From NCBI RefSeq assembly GCF_018812025.1, contig NC_063061.1, positions 38,085,366 through 38,149,365 on the forward strand: a stretch of 64,000 nt of DNA, in the 5' to 3' direction. Shown piece by piece: positions 36,631-49,745 of this stretch (its first letter is position 1; each line of letters starts with the position of its first letter). Position numbers and translations under genes: made by a program. The notes below the pieces were generated by a model. It saw only the letters and a program-made list of their open reading frames with translations, was not told the origin of the DNA and made no database searches. This DNA is from Megalobrama amblycephala. Lineage: Eukaryota > Chordata > Actinopteri > Cypriniformes > Xenocyprididae.

Positions 36631-37413
36631 ATAACTTTATGGAATTTATCTATAACCATTCATCAAATTCTAACATAATGGAGTTATTCTAAAAAGAAAG
36701 AAATTATGTTAAATATTGAAACTGCCAGTAGGTGGCAGCGATTCGACGTTTTAGTGAGTGAGCTACTTAAATCGTTCATTCAAGCCAATTCGTTCAAAAG
36801 TCAGATTAATTAAGGAAGAAAACAAACACCGATGTGAATACTTTTGTCATTGATAAGACACTATTGAAAAATTAAGTAACAAAACAGACGGCTGTTTTGG
36901 TTACTGGTTACAGTTACACTGATAGTTATGGCTAAATTGCAATGGATTAGCTAGCTAAAATAATGCTAAAATATGTGGAGTGTAGCCTACTTAGCTATTA
37001 CAATGTTTTCATACCTACTTCTCAGTACATGCTTAATTCTTTTTAACGTCCCTCTTTGAACAGAAGTTTAATATAGTCGGCTGGGCAGCGGTTCTCTTCT
37101 TTTTTTGGTGCTTCCCGTGCTCTCCATTCAAATAGTAGAGCTCCACTCGCATTGTTTTGGTGCGACGCGCATTGGTTGGGCGTTACCAATCGGTTCAATG
37201 GAAGGGGGGGTATTTTTTTGACTAATTTATTATGACAAACTCATATTCGATTAGAAACAAAATTATTGTTACAAAATAAATGAATTATACACATGTTAGT
37301 ATAGATCTACTGTGATTTTCATGTTGAAATATTGGGGGGGGGGTTGTAACTGATGGACTTGAATATTGGGGGGGTTACCTCCCCCCCATCCCCCCCCGCA
37401 AACTACGCCCCTG
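36446..37413 (+). mobile_element. hAT-like non-autonomous transposon, inverted copy of 55508-56437
   Basis: The ends are CAAGGGCGTAGATTTG and, on the complement, CAGGGGCGTAGTTTGCGG. It carries a TATC microsatellite (about 36571-36630). The two copies match along their lengths in opposite orientation. No clear target duplication is left here. Confidence 0.75.
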
Positions 37414-37606
37414 GGTGTGACTGTACCAAATAACCATAGACTGCAAAAAATTAACTCTTAAATGTCCATCTAGTTTGAAGTTGCCGCGCTATCAACTTCT
37501 CTAAGCTTTGCATTTAAAGAGCTAAAAAAATATTTCGACCCAGATCAATATTTCGTGTCTAATTATTTACTTATGGCAAGTAGCCGTGTAATAAGCGGGA
37601 TAATCC

Positions 37607-37668
37607 AGCCGGTTATCTCAGAATAAACCCCTTCAGGCTGTCGGGGTTTATTCTGAGGAGATAACCGG
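37607..37668. repeat. Near-perfect 25-bp-arm hairpin
   Basis: 'cagccggttatctcagaata' and its complement are separated by an 11-base loop, with one small interruption in the right arm. It could be the tip of a foldback element. Confidence 0.75.
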
Positions 37669-38400
37669 CTGGCTGACTGCACATTTACTTACCCTCGCAG
37701 TGCGTCTGTTATGCGGCGATGCGCTATGAAATTATTGCGGGGCAAATGGATTGTAATATCAGTGTATTAATAAAATATAGGCCTACCATAATAATAATTT
37801 AATACATAAACTGGAATTGCTAAATCCTATTGATAGCTACAGCTGATGCTTTTGACGATAAACACGATATCAGCTATGAGCTTTGGCTTTACATCGCACG
37901 CGATCTACTCGTACAGTGTGAGGTTAACTTGCTGAAATCGCACAGTGTATGCCCAGCTTAAAATGTCTAATGCTTGCTTTTAATATTTAAGTTTAGTGCA
38001 TCATCAGATTTAGTAAAAGTGTTATGGTGCATCTGTCAGCATAAATCCTTACCCTACACACAGTCTGCACTTATTTTTAATTCAAAAATCTATCATCATC
38101 ATCATCATCATCATCATCTCTGACTCTTGAATGTTGTTTCAGAGCCCAGTACAGCCTTCCAGATCCAGAACTCAGTCCAAGTGTGATGATCACTTTCACA
38201 GATCACCTGACCAACCTGAAGCTCAGTGTCTTACAGAAGATGCAGGACAATGCTGGTGAAAGTGAGTATGACGGAATGCAACAATGATTTCAGTGTTATT
38301 TGTCTTAATTGTTCCCTATTTGATGAATGGCATCTTGGCACCGGCTGTGAATCATCTCACCACCTCCCATGAGAGAGACAAAAAAGAAAGCAGAACTTGA

Positions 38401-39471
38401 AAATCATGAGATCCAGTTGTCAGAAAATGGAATGCTGAAATGTCATCAAATATTGATACATGATCAGTTTTTTTGTTTTTTGTTTTTTGTTTTTAAAGGG
38501 TGAAGACAAACAGGTAGCCGATATTGACATGAAAAATAATGCTGAAATAATAAATATTTTTACAAAGAGAAACAAAGTTTCTTTCTATTGTTTTTTATTT
38601 AAGCTGGAACATTTTAACAAACTTGGATAGAAAATGAGGACTTGCTTGTGGATATATATTTAGCCTCAGTAAAACAAAATGTACAACATCAGAGAAGGGT
38701 GAATTTAAATCACACTTCATAGGACATCTTGTCATTTATTGTTTTTTTTGGCGCTCCAAAAATATTCTCGTCGCTTTATAATATTAATATTGAACCACTG
38801 TAATGGATCTTGAGAGAGGAAATGTCATTGCTGGCTATGGAGGCCTCACTGAGCCATTGGACTTCAACAAAAATATCTTAATTTGTGTTCCGAAGATTAA
38901 CAAAGGTCTTACGACATGAGGGTGAGTAATAAATGACAGAAATTTAATTTTTGAGTGAACTAACCCTTTAGGTTTGATGGCACCATGCATTATGAGTTAC
39001 AGCAGATACAAAAGATCACTGAAATAAAGTTACTCATGGCTAAACTCCTATACAGCCTGAGCCAAACAAATACAAAATGGAAATCTACTTGAAGACATTT
39101 TGACTAAACGCATTAATAAAATGTAGGGGGTGATGTGGGAATGTACTATTTGTCTATCTCTCTGTTTTATTTTTCTGTATCTTACCAAAGGACTAGGGTC
39201 CTTTTTCGGACATCGCTATACGCAAGACCTGTTTCCTGTCAGAGGCGAAGTCACCCCCCAGTCACCGGAAAGAAGAACCTTCTGCTTGCACAGCACCAAC
39301 TAACTTACTCTCGGCTCCTCTCTGCTGATTGACGATACTGATATTCTCCACCTCAGGCTTTTGTCTCTCCCTTCAAACTGGTCTAACACACATTTTTGGA
39401 GGACTGGCTGTGGATGTGAAGCTTTTTTGATTTAAAATAGACAGAGTTTGAAATAGAGTTTTTGCCTGGCT
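38401..39471. other. Spacer between TRIM-D and TRIM-E
   Basis: No gene is seen. The first part matches the TRIM-B downstream region; about 38740-38972 holds half of a foldback element; from about 38970 it matches the TRIM-C upstream region. Compared with the B-C spacer it is much shorter (about 1.1 kb against about 3.9 kb). Confidence 0.55.
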
Positions 39472-39483
39472 GAAAGTAAAATT
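39472..39483 (+). promoter_or_regulatory. Degenerate ISRE-like element of TRIM-E
   Basis: GAAAGTAAAATT is two bases away from the ISRE core, including a change within the second GAAA. It is weaker than the TRIM-C motif and ends 18 bases before the ATG. Confidence 0.35.
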
Positions 39484-40463
39484 TTTAAGTTACTTGGAAG
39501 AATGGCATCTAGATCTTTTTCTGAGGAGGATTTGTCTTGTCCAGTGTGCTTAGATATTTCTAGAAATCCTGTCGTTCTGTCCTGTAGTCACAGTTTCTGT
39601 GAACATTGTATTCAGGAATTTTGGAGAAAGAATTCATCTAAAACATGTCCAGTTTGCCGAAGAGTATCTTCACACAAACATCCTCCATTAAATATGGCTT
39701 TGAGGAACCTGAGCGAAACCTCCCAACAAGAGAGAATACAGAAATCTTCATCTGGAGTCTGCAGCTTTCACAATGAGAAGCTCAAACTCTTCTGTCTGGA
39801 TGATCAACAGCTCGTGTGTTTGGTGTGTCGAGACTCCAGAAAACACTCCAACCACAGATTCTGTCCTGTCAATGAAGCTGCGATGGACAATAAGGTCAGA
39901 TAAATGATGTTTAAAACATTTTATTTAATGATTAAACATCAACTGACAGATATTTTCACAATGACAAAAATATTTATAAAATAATTACTGAGTTTATTCA
40001 CAAATATTTTGTAACGCTATATCAGTGAGCTTCCTTTTTCAAGTCTTCCTCTTTCAAACCTAAATCAAAGCATTTTGTTCTGACTTGAAAAATGACACTC
40101 TCTTAACTATATTAAGAGAATAAAGGTCCACTACACTCTAAAAAAAGATGGTTCTTTAAGGGTTCTTTGCAAATACAGGTGCTGGTCATATAATTAGAAT
40201 ATCATCAAAAAGTTGATTTATTTCACTAATTCCATTCAAAATGTGAAACTTGTATATTATATTCATTCATTACACACAGACTGATATATTTCAAATGTTT
40301 ATTTCTTTTAATTTTGATGATTATAACTGACAACTAAGGAAAATCCCAAATTCAGTATCTCAGAAAATTAGAATATTACTTAAGACCAATACAAAGAAAG
40401 GATTTTTAGAAATCTTGGCCAACTGAAAAGTATGAAGATGAAAAGTATGAGCATGTACAGCAC

Positions 40464-41502
40464 TCAATACTTAGTTGGGGCTCCTTTTGCCTGAATTACT
40501 GCAGCAATGCGGCGTGGCATGGAGTCGATCAGTCTGTGGCACTGCTCAGGTGTTATGAGAGCCCAGGTTGCTCTGATAGTGGCCTTCAGCTCTTCTGCAT
40601 TGTTGGGTCTGGCATATCGCATCTTCCTCTTCACAATACCCCATAGATCTTCTATGGGGTTAAGGTCAGGCGAGTTTGCTGGCCAATTAAGAACAGGGAT
40701 ACCATGGTCCTTAAACCAGGTACTGGTAGCTTTGGCACTGTGTGCAGGTGCCAAGTCCTGTTGGAAAATGAAATCTGCATCTCCATAAAGTTGGTCAGCA
40801 GCAGGAAGCATGAAGTGCTCTAAAACTTCCTGGTATACGGCTGCGTTGACCTTGGATCTCAGAAAACACAGTGGACCAACACCAGCAGATGACATGGCAC
40901 CCCAAACCATCACTGACTGTGGAAACTTTACACTGGACCTCAAGCAACATGGATTGTGTGCCTCTCCTCTCTTCCTCCAGACTCTGGGACCCTGATTTTC
41001 AAAGGAAATGCAAAATTTACTTTCATCAGACAACATAACTTTGGACCACTCAGCAGCAGTCCAGTCCTTTTTGTCTTTAGCCCAGGCGAGACGCTTCTGA
41101 CGCTTTCTGTTGTTCAAGAGTGGCTTGACACAAGGAATGCGACAGCTGAAACCCATGTCTTGCATACGTCTGTGCGTAGTGGTTCTTGAAGCACTGACTC
41201 CAGCTGCAGTCCACTCTTTGTGAATCTCCCCCACATTTTTGAATGGGTTTTGTTTCACAATCCTCTCCAGGGTGCGGTTATCCCTATTGCTTGTACACTT
41301 TTTTTTTTTTTCTGCCACATCTTTTCCTTCCCTTCGCCTCTCTATTAATGTGCTTGGACACAGAGCTCTGTGAACATCCAGCCTCTTTTGCAATGACTTT
41401 TTGTGTCTTGCCCTCCTTGTGCAAGGTGTCAATGGTCGTCTTTTGAACAACTGTCAAGACAGCAGACAGAAGACAGACCCCATGATTGTGTAGCCTACAC
41501 AA
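40464..41502 (-). pseudogene. Tc1-like DD34E transposase, frameshifted
   Basis: Minus strand. The downstream frame (41450-40464) has the DDE catalytic region: Asp in LSDESKF, Asp in FQQDLAPAHSA and Glu in SPDLNPIEDLWG, and ends KGAPTKY. The N-terminal helix-turn-helix (KEGKTQKVIAKEAGCSQSSV) is in a different frame (41502-41284). The switch lies at a run of A on the minus strand (about 41299-41311), probably a homopolymer length change. The first 50 or so residues of the long frame are out-of-frame sequence. A functional enzyme is unlikely. Confidence 0.88.
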
Positions 41503-41512
41503 CTAGACTGAG

Positions 41513-42078
41513 GCCCCGTCCACACGGAGATGCGTTTCAGTGAAACCGCACAAATTTGTTATCGGATAGGCGTTTCGTCCACACGGATCCGGCGTTTTTG
41601 AAAGGTGAAACCGGTATTTTTTGAAACCGGGTCCCAGAGTGGAAAAATTTGAAAACGCCGGCTTAGCGTTGTCGTGTGGACGGGGCATTCCGTATATTTT
41701 CTGAAACGATGATGTCATCACCCCACGTGTCGACCCTGGTCAGACGCGCTAACACCACAAAACAGCACCAACAACAGCAATAGCAGACTCTACATGCTTG
41801 CGTTTATGCTGCAGAAGCTACTGAACCTAAATAAAGTGTTATTTCTAAGTTTTGCTAAAGTTTGTATTCAGCGCACAAGGTTTATGTGCATGCTCCAAGT
41901 CTTCTTCGCTGCTTTAAGTGCATTTCTGCGGCAGAATTACAGCGCCACATAATGGTCTGGCATGTATACTACATCGTTTTGAGTCGTTTCAGTGGTTTCG
42001 TGTGAACGCAGATATTTTTTGAGACGAGGAAAAAAAAATATCGGTTTAGGGTAAGCTCCGGCTTCGTGTGGATGTAGC
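41513..42078. mobile_element. MITE nested in the Tc1 element
   Basis: The ends are GCCCCGTCCACACGGAG and, on the complement, GCTACATCCACACGAAG. CTGAG flanks both sides (41508-41512 and 42079-42083), a probable target duplication. It is inserted upstream of the transposase frame, so it arrived after the Tc1 element. Confidence 0.72.
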
Positions 42079-42287
42079 CTGAGAGACCATTTAAAGGCCT
42101 TTGCAGGTGTTTTGAGTTAATTAGCTGATTAGAGTGTGGCACCAGGTGTCTTCAATATTGAACCTTTTCACAATATTCTAATTTTCTGAGATACTGAATT
42201 TGGGATTTTCCTTAGTTGTTAGTTATAATCATCAAAATTAAAAGAAATAAACATTTGAAATATATCAGTCTGTGTGTAATGAATGAA

Positions 42288-42398
<111 letters not shown>

Positions 42399-42469
42399 CA
42401 CAAGTTTCACTTTTTGAATGGAATTAGTGAAATCAACTTTTTGATGATATTCCCGATAGGTCTAAAATA

Positions 42470-43767
42470 TAAACACTCATAAGTAGAGATTGACCGATAT
42501 ATCGACTTACCGATATTTTCCCCGATATTTTTAGCATTTTACCATAATTGGTTTTGTAAAATCGGATTTACCGATAAACGCCGCCATCTTGTGGGTGTTT
42601 TGAGAATTGCGTGCAGGATCGCCATTACAGCGCATCTGATGGGAGACGAGACAAAGGTGTGCACATGTAATGCTTTGCTGTAATTAGTAAACTTTATTTA
42701 ACATAACAGCCATTAATGCACAAATCAAATCCCTGAAATGTAGTTTATGCAGCTTGTCTCTAAGAAATAGAGACAAGCTCAGGGAGTCACATAAAATAAT
42801 CCGTCAAGTCCTGTACCAATAAAGATGTATCTCTGCATGAATTAAATACTACAGCCATGAATGTGCACATGTTGGAAATAAAAGCGCTGAAATTAATTCT
42901 CTGTTGTCTGTGCTCATAATTAGTCTCGTGAAGTCGCGAGCGATCGCAGTTTGAGTAGCCTATAGTTCTGTGTAAATGCATAGATAAACAGCGCCTTGTC
43001 AACAGATAGGCCTATTTCATAGAACGACAAAAACATTATTAATAATTCTAATATAACATACCAGTTGAGAAATGCAATAAAATACGATGTTTTGTTTGTT
43101 ATATTCCAGTATTCCAGAGAATATTATTCAGTTATTTCACATTATATTTTTCACTCTTTAGCCTATATTAGACAGGTTATAAATCTACTAAAGCTGTAGT
43201 TTAAAATGAAGTATTACGTTTCTGCAACGTTAAAGACTCCTGTCTTTAATTTATTTGTTCCATTTGAAAACATTAGACATGTATTCTGCTTATTGTTAAC
43301 ATTAGTATTGGTACTGATGCTTTTTATAAATTTATTTTTGTGATGAAGATTAAAATTAACATGAAAGACTGCTTTCTACATTAAAATAACAATGCTATTT
43401 TTTCAGGTGGTTTAGAATGTTTTATTTTATTTAATTGGTGAGAATTACTTTTATGTGCTTTATTTATTTGACTTTTTTGCCTCATTGAAGATTTTATTTT
43501 ATCAACAACAACCGTTTAGTAAGTGCACTTTTTTTTTTTTTTTTTTTTTGCACTTTCAGTTCCCTCTATTTATTGGTGTATAAATCAGATTTGTTTTGTT
43601 TTCTATGCAGGAGGGAGTGATTGTTATAAATAAAATGGTTTGTTCAGTTCAGTGTTGTAATCGTGTCAAAAACAGAAGTATAATAACAAATAAATATTGG
43701 TTCTGCATATTGGTTATCAGGCACATAAACACAAATTATCGGTATCGGTTCTACTTATAAGAGGCGA
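42470..43767. mobile_element. DNA transposon with cgatatatcg-type ends in TRIM-E intron 1
   Basis: The interior is absent from TRIM-C, where 'aaacacttaccatagtgaat' (about 29525) continues directly into sequence that resumes in TRIM-E near 43768. The ends resemble inverted repeats (ataagtagagattgaccgat and, on the complement, ataagtagaaccgat). No transposase is seen. Boundaries are approximate. Confidence 0.6.
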
Positions 43768-45346
43768 ATCAGGGTAAGACAAAAACACATTTTGGAAGAA
43801 GGATGCATTGAGAAATGTATTGACTCATTATTTTAATTTTGCTACGTTATACCTTTAAATAATAAAACAGAGTGGTTGGAGTTTGTGTGCATCAGTCAGC
43901 ACAAGTCTGTACAATATAAAATAATAATAAAATATCAATAAAAGAACGGCAAGACACTATTTTTATTTTGCTTTCAGAAGGAACTTGGATATTCACTGGG
44001 ACGCTTACAGAAGAAACTGAGAATATTTATGAATTTTAAAAAGACTTGGATCAAACTGCTCAACAAATTAAGGTTTGAAATAAACAGTGATTTAAACAAT
44101 TCTAGAAATGTGTGTATTGATACAGATTTAGTTTATCCTTTATATTGTTGTGTAAAAATGTCTTTAATTTCAGATTCAGACTCAAGACACAGAGATTCAA
44201 ATAAATGAGGAGTTTGAGAAACTTCACCAGTTTCTACACAAAGAAGAAGCAGCCAGAATAACAGCACTGAGAGAAGAAAAGCAGAAGAGTCAGAAGATAA
44301 AGCAGAAGATTGAGGAGACGACCAAACAGATTTCATCTCTCACAAACACAATCAGAGACATAGAGAAGCAGATGAAGGCTGAAGATGTGTCATTCCTGCA
44401 GGTGTCAATGAATCTTCATTATTCTGTGGTAACATGAATGTCATTTTCAAATATGAAAACCAAATTCAGTTTTGCTGAATGATTTTTTTTCATTACAGAA
44501 CTTTAAGAGCACATTGCAAAGGTTTGTGTTTTTATTTCTGGTTGATCTTTTCTGTGGTTCTGAATCAGCAGAATCGTTGACTCCTGAATGTTTTCCAGAG
44601 CTCAGATTAAACTGCCGGATCCACAAAATATTATAGAGACGATCAGTGCCCCTAAACACCTGAGCAACCTAAAGCTCACTGTGTTGCAGAAGATGCAGGA
44701 CAACATGAAAAGTAAGTGTGTATCAGAACACGTCAATGATGTCTATGGTTATTCACCTGTATGTGTGAATAAGTGTGTATCTGTCCTCTCTTTTTAGCCT
44801 CGGATGTCAACACACATGCATATAGGCCCCCACTCCCACCATGCAACTTCAACAAAGGGGGAGCACCCAAACCCATTTTACACAATTTTAACAGAGCTGG
44901 AGAACCCCCACCACCCACACAAAATTGTGAGATTCAGTTCCCAGGTGTCAAAAGTTTAGTGAAGAAAATAAATGAACATATGAGGATGTGAAGAAAATAT
45001 AACTGAAATGTTAAATGCACAATATGTAAGATTTTTGCAGTAAAATATCCAAAAACCACTAGGCCAGTGTTATATATTTTGTTCATTTGAGTACTTACAA
45101 TATCCCAAATGTTTCCAACTAATTGTAAATTGTGAGAAAATTGTAATTTTATCCAAGGCTCCGGGACGTGTGAGGAGTCGCCTGTCAATTGCGTCATACC
45201 CGCATTACCCTCGGTTTCCGGATTTATTTTGTAGAAACCATACATGTTTTAATAGACAAGGGAACAACTGTTTTGATATATTCATAGACAGAAAACAAAT
45301 TATTGTCATATAGCTCAACATGTTTAGTCTTATTGTTTAAATCAAT

Positions 45347-45450
<104 letters not shown>

Positions 45451-45854
45451 CAGTTGCAAAGTTATACTTAATATCAAATGAACACCACAGGTCTTGGTTC
45501 CATCTGGTGTTAAAGTGTTATTTCACCCAAAAAATGAAAATTCTGTCGTTAATTATTCACCCTCATATCATTCCACACCCATAAGACCTTTGTTCATCTG
45601 CAGAACACAAATTAAGATATTTTTGATGAAATCCAATGGCATCTGACTCCTCCATAGACAGTAACGTCACTGCACCTTTTGAGGTTTAGAAAGGTATTAA
45701 AGACATCGTTAAAGCAGTCATGTGACTGCAGTTGTTCAACCTTAATCCTATGAAGAGATGTGAATACTTTTTGTGTGCAAAAACAAACAAAAATAACTTT
45801 ATTCAACCATTTGAACTGTTGTCATGTGTAGGTGACGTATTGAACTCGGTAAAC

Positions 45855-46262
45855 TGATAAACTGTAATAAATACTATAGTATACTTTATTTTTACTACAG
45901 TAAACAGTAGTGTATTGTAGTATAATATAGCCTATATAGTTGTAGAAAACTTAGTACAGTACTGGGTAAATTAATTTTTTTATATTACTATAGTTGTTAT
46001 ATTACCACAGCAATACCATAATGAATTAATTCAAGTACTTTGCTATAGTACGGTTACATTATAGTATTTACTATAAATTACTATAGTATTTTTTTCATGT
46101 GGGAGGCTTTGAATGCCAACTCAATATTAAAAATTACAAATTACTTCACCCAAAACTGTACTAAGTTTTCTACAACTATAGGGTATATTATACTATAATA
46201 CACAACAGTTTACAATAGTAAAAACTAAAGTATACTACAGTATTTATTACAGTTGATCAGTT
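45855..46262. repeat. Foldback MITE with about 105-bp arms
   Basis: The left arm (about 45855-45962, ending 'gaaaacttagtacagt') is complementary to the right arm (about 46146-46262, starting 'actgtactaagttttc'). The loop carries more partial repeats of 'actatagtat'. Confidence 0.72.
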
Positions 46263-47699
46263 CACTATAGTTAATACTTCAGTATGCTGTAGCATTCATT
46301 AACAGTGTTGTAAATACTATAATATATACAGTATACAACAATTTACTATAGTATGGTTCAAAAACACTACAGTATTTACTATAAATTACTACAGTATTTT
46401 TTTTTATGTGTTGCACGTTTCTGCAGCAGCACAGGTGTTTCGTTAATGAATGAATCTGCGTTTTTGAACAAATTGATTCACAGAACCATTGGCTGTATCA
46501 GAAATCACACACAGGTTATTTTGAATAATAAATTACTGGCAATGGTTAAAAAGTACATTCTATATAGTATGAATGTAGTCCAGACATACTACATTCACCA
46601 ATCGCCATGTTGTCATTATTATGTGACAGCGTCAGTCGCATCGCTTCAATGCCATTCACAAATCCTCTCCCATATCCTCATGGGATAGTAAAGTGTCCAC
46701 ATACTGTATACACATTTCAGCAGTAGGAGTACTGTGAATTTGGACATACTTCAAAAGCGTGATCAATATAAGCTGCATCTCAAACAGCTTGTGAGTACCA
46801 AATATAGGCCTAGTGTTTTTTGTGTCTTATTGCACTTAAGCTGTAAAATACACACAAAAATATGTCCAAATGTCCCCTTATGAACACTATCACTTGGGAA
46901 TAAGATCTCTAGTGTTCCACTAACCAGATAGACTCCAGGAACTGCCTATGAACATGCTTTAATCACGGCTGGGAGGCTCTCAGACCTCTTCCACAGAGAA
47001 TCCCCCAGTAAAAAGAATACAACAGTTTATACAGGATAGGTACATAGCAAAGGTAATGAAATATTACTCATCATCACATAATTTTTTTCTCATTTGTTTG
47101 GTTCAATATATGTGCAAATTCAGCAACCCCCTCCCTCCTCTGTTACTGACAAAGCAAATTTAGTTCTTTGATTACTCAATATGTCATGGGGTAATTAATA
47201 TATTTTCCAGCTGCGTGCCTAACTTTCATTTCCCCTATTATTCGGACATATTCATACATGATTCAGACACATTTTGGCCCAAGTTTTTGGGGACATTTGG
47301 TTTTCAAAAGCATACAAATGTTAATCCTGCAAGAAAAGACATGTTAGTTATGATTAATCAACAAATTCCTTCACACAGCTTACTGGATCCGTGCATAAAC
47401 TCTTAAAGTGACAGCAGTCTAATATTCCTGCTGCTGTCTGTCATGTTAATCAAAGAACTAAAGACAAAGAGAAAGTCACTCTTTGCTCTTCTTTTGTAAC
47501 TTTAATTGTAAGCATTAATCTGTATTTAATTTTTACAATGAAGTCTGTTATTTTAGATTTGTTTGCTTAATTTCTGTAGCATTTCTTACCTGAATACTAC
47601 TGTTAGACTCACCTGAAAAGCTTTGTTCTATTGTATTTATTTGTGCCATCATTTCCAATTTGTTTATTTGTTCTTATTTTATTACTGACCGTTTACTTG

Positions 47700-47700
<1 letters not shown>

Positions 47701-47736
<36 letters not shown>

Positions 47737-48001
47737 TACATTTAGTTCAAAATTTCAAATAAAGTGTAGCATCTGGATAAGATCCGTCAACCAACTTTGG
47801 AATTTTCAGAATGCTTTTAGCCTCCTGAACGGTGTATGTAAATCACGCATTGGCTCTGCCCGGTCTAGTAAAAGACTGGGATTTGGCATTTTTGTGGCCC
47901 TGTCAGAAACTAAACAGAGAACCCCAGTCCCCAGCTCTGGGGACTTCAAAAGAGTCCCTCATGTGGGTTAAGTGCCAGACCAGCCAAATCCCAATACACA
48001 C

Positions 48002-48033
<32 letters not shown>

Positions 48034-48095
48034 AACAAACAAACAAACAAACAAACAAACAAACAAACAAACACACAAACACACAAACAAACAAA

Positions 48096-48130
<35 letters not shown>

Positions 48131-49745
48131 ATTGAAGATTGTATGTGCAAAATATGACTATGCCTAAGTGTACCCGCCGTTGTATTTCAAATTGCATATA
48201 GGTATCCCTACTGTATAAGTTTATCTAGGACTGTAGTTGTGCTAGTGTCATTTCTAAGATAAAATTTGACTGTAAACTATAACTGCTCTTGTATGCCTTT
48301 CCCACCTGACAAGTTTGGTTTCTTTGTAAAGCTCTCTTTATGCCTCATTCAACAAGGTATGTCACATTACTGTAAAATGCATTGTTCTATTTTTAATGGT
48401 ACTTTGGAGAAAATACATTCCGATCTGAGGCTTCATAAATTATGCAAATCGAGCCACAAGATAAGACAAAAAAAAGTTTTGCCCGCCAGGATTGCCCATG
48501 CATCTATTGGCTGTTTCGCCCAAGGAGGCGTGTTGGCTTGGTTTTCCATAAAAGACAACAACACACAATTTTTCAGTTGTCTCTCGATTGTCCCTGAATT
48601 GTCCATCGCCCTCTCGTGCACGTCTCTCCCGGACATCTCAGGTGACCTCGCTTCCATCACGCGCTATTCTTCATCGGGACGACCATCTTCTTGGCACAAG
48701 CTTTGCTTTTGTCAAGCCTTCTTCATCCGCCGTCACCAAGGAGACGGACTCTCTCTTTTCTTTCTTTTCCAGTTATTTTACTCTTCAGTTTAAACCTCAT
48801 TTGAAAAACCCGCCAGAGGACACCCTCCTGAAGAAGGACCAATTACCAAACTGAGCGCCCTGAAACTCTAAAACTACAGCACCCGAACCTATATGCAAGT
48901 ATTAACTTTTTTAAGATTTGTGTACTGTTTCCTTGTTGGTTCTCAAAGGTTAACTGTTTGTAATTTGCCAATCTTTGATCACCTTTCTTTTCCTGTCTTT
49001 ACTTTCGCTTCTGTATGTATATCCTCTGTATATATTTAGCTGTATAACCTTTGTATTATCAATTTCATATATTTAATACATTATATTCACGCTCGATTGT
49101 TCTGCTGCTCATTCAGAAAAACCAAGTCACTTCTACGTTCGTTTCTCAACACCACTTTACGCTTTGATGCAATAATAGGAATTTATTCTCGTGGCCAGAG
49201 AATAAAATTTCTTTCATAATAGTCTATGAGAAACTTAATGGTTTGCTGGACAAACTAGGATAGTTTCTCTAAACAACTATTAAACTAAAACTAATCATAT
49301 ATGAATTGATTATAATTCGTTGTAATTAATTCACAATGTATGTGCATAATTCCCTCTTGGGTCGATATATGTATGATAATTTATCATAAGGCTTTATGAT
49401 TTATTATATTCATATATTTCACCCACAAATTGATTAAATACTTGTAATATCGCTAAATATTCATTACAAAAGCTTAGCTCCCTGCGCTGTGTGAAAGCTA
49501 TAGTAACAAAATTATCCAAATTATCAAAAAATATGAGATAATAATAAAAATATCTATATGGCAGTTTTCCCCGTGGTACCAAAATGGTATCAAATATCGA
49601 TATTTTTTTTAAGGTATTGTACCTACCTTGTCCAGTCCTTTGAGACAGCCTATAAGTGTGCATGGCTTACATGTTCCCGACCTCACGGTCATGGCAAGAA
49701 AATACTATTATTTTGGAAAAATACTTTGTATCAAAAATCTTTTTA
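47701..49745. other. Spacer with a poly-T tract, CA/CAAA microsatellite and an LTR-like stretch
   Basis: Poly-T occupies about 47703-47735 and a CA/CAAA compound microsatellite 48002-48128. About 48480-49150 is less AT-rich than its surroundings and contains a TATA-like 'ccataaaagac' (48547-48557), as in an LTR promoter, but I could not find matching ends or a target duplication. The 175-codon open frame at 48266-48793 shows no known domain and is not called as a gene. Confidence 0.4.
48002..48128. repeat. Compound (CA)n/(CAAA)n microsatellite
   Basis: CA repeats, then CAAA repeats, then CA repeats. Open frames across it on both strands are low-complexity artefacts. Confidence 0.95.

Larger units (their letters stand above)
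34415..38142. other. TRIM-D intron 1 region with several insertions
   Basis: It contains a small MITE (34865-35043), sequence conserved with TRIM-B intron 1, about 2.3 kb absent from TRIM-B (35547-37870) that includes a hAT-like element (36446-37413), and a near-perfect hairpin at about 37607-37668. No other exon is seen. Confidence 0.6.
34019..38400 (+). pseudogene. TRIM-D: broken paralogue of TRIM-B (exons 2-4 deleted)
   Basis: Exon 1 (34019-34414) is intact, with all RING and B-box2 ligands, and closely matches TRIM-B. The 96-, 231- and 23-bp exons are missing: sequence matching the TRIM-B intron (about 38015-38080) jumps to the CAT microsatellite and exon 5 (38143-38261). Exon 6 has lost its acceptor and first codons (remnant from about 38310) and carries a 2-base deletion relative to TRIM-B. 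Joining exon 1 directly to exon 5 would break the frame. At most a RING/B-box-only protein of about 134 residues could be made, by read-through into intron 1 (stop at 34421-34423). That short product would lack the coiled coil needed for dimerisation. Intact exon 1 suggests recent loss or a retained minimal role. Confidence 0.8.

Noticed and set aside
47832..48197. Thr-His and Cys-Val repeat frames on both strands
   Set aside because: Translation of the CA/CAAA microsatellite.
48266..48793. 175-codon frame as a possible gene
   Set aside because: No known domain and overlapping frames. The region looks like an LTR-type promoter segment, but ends could not be found, so neither a gene nor a defined element is claimed.
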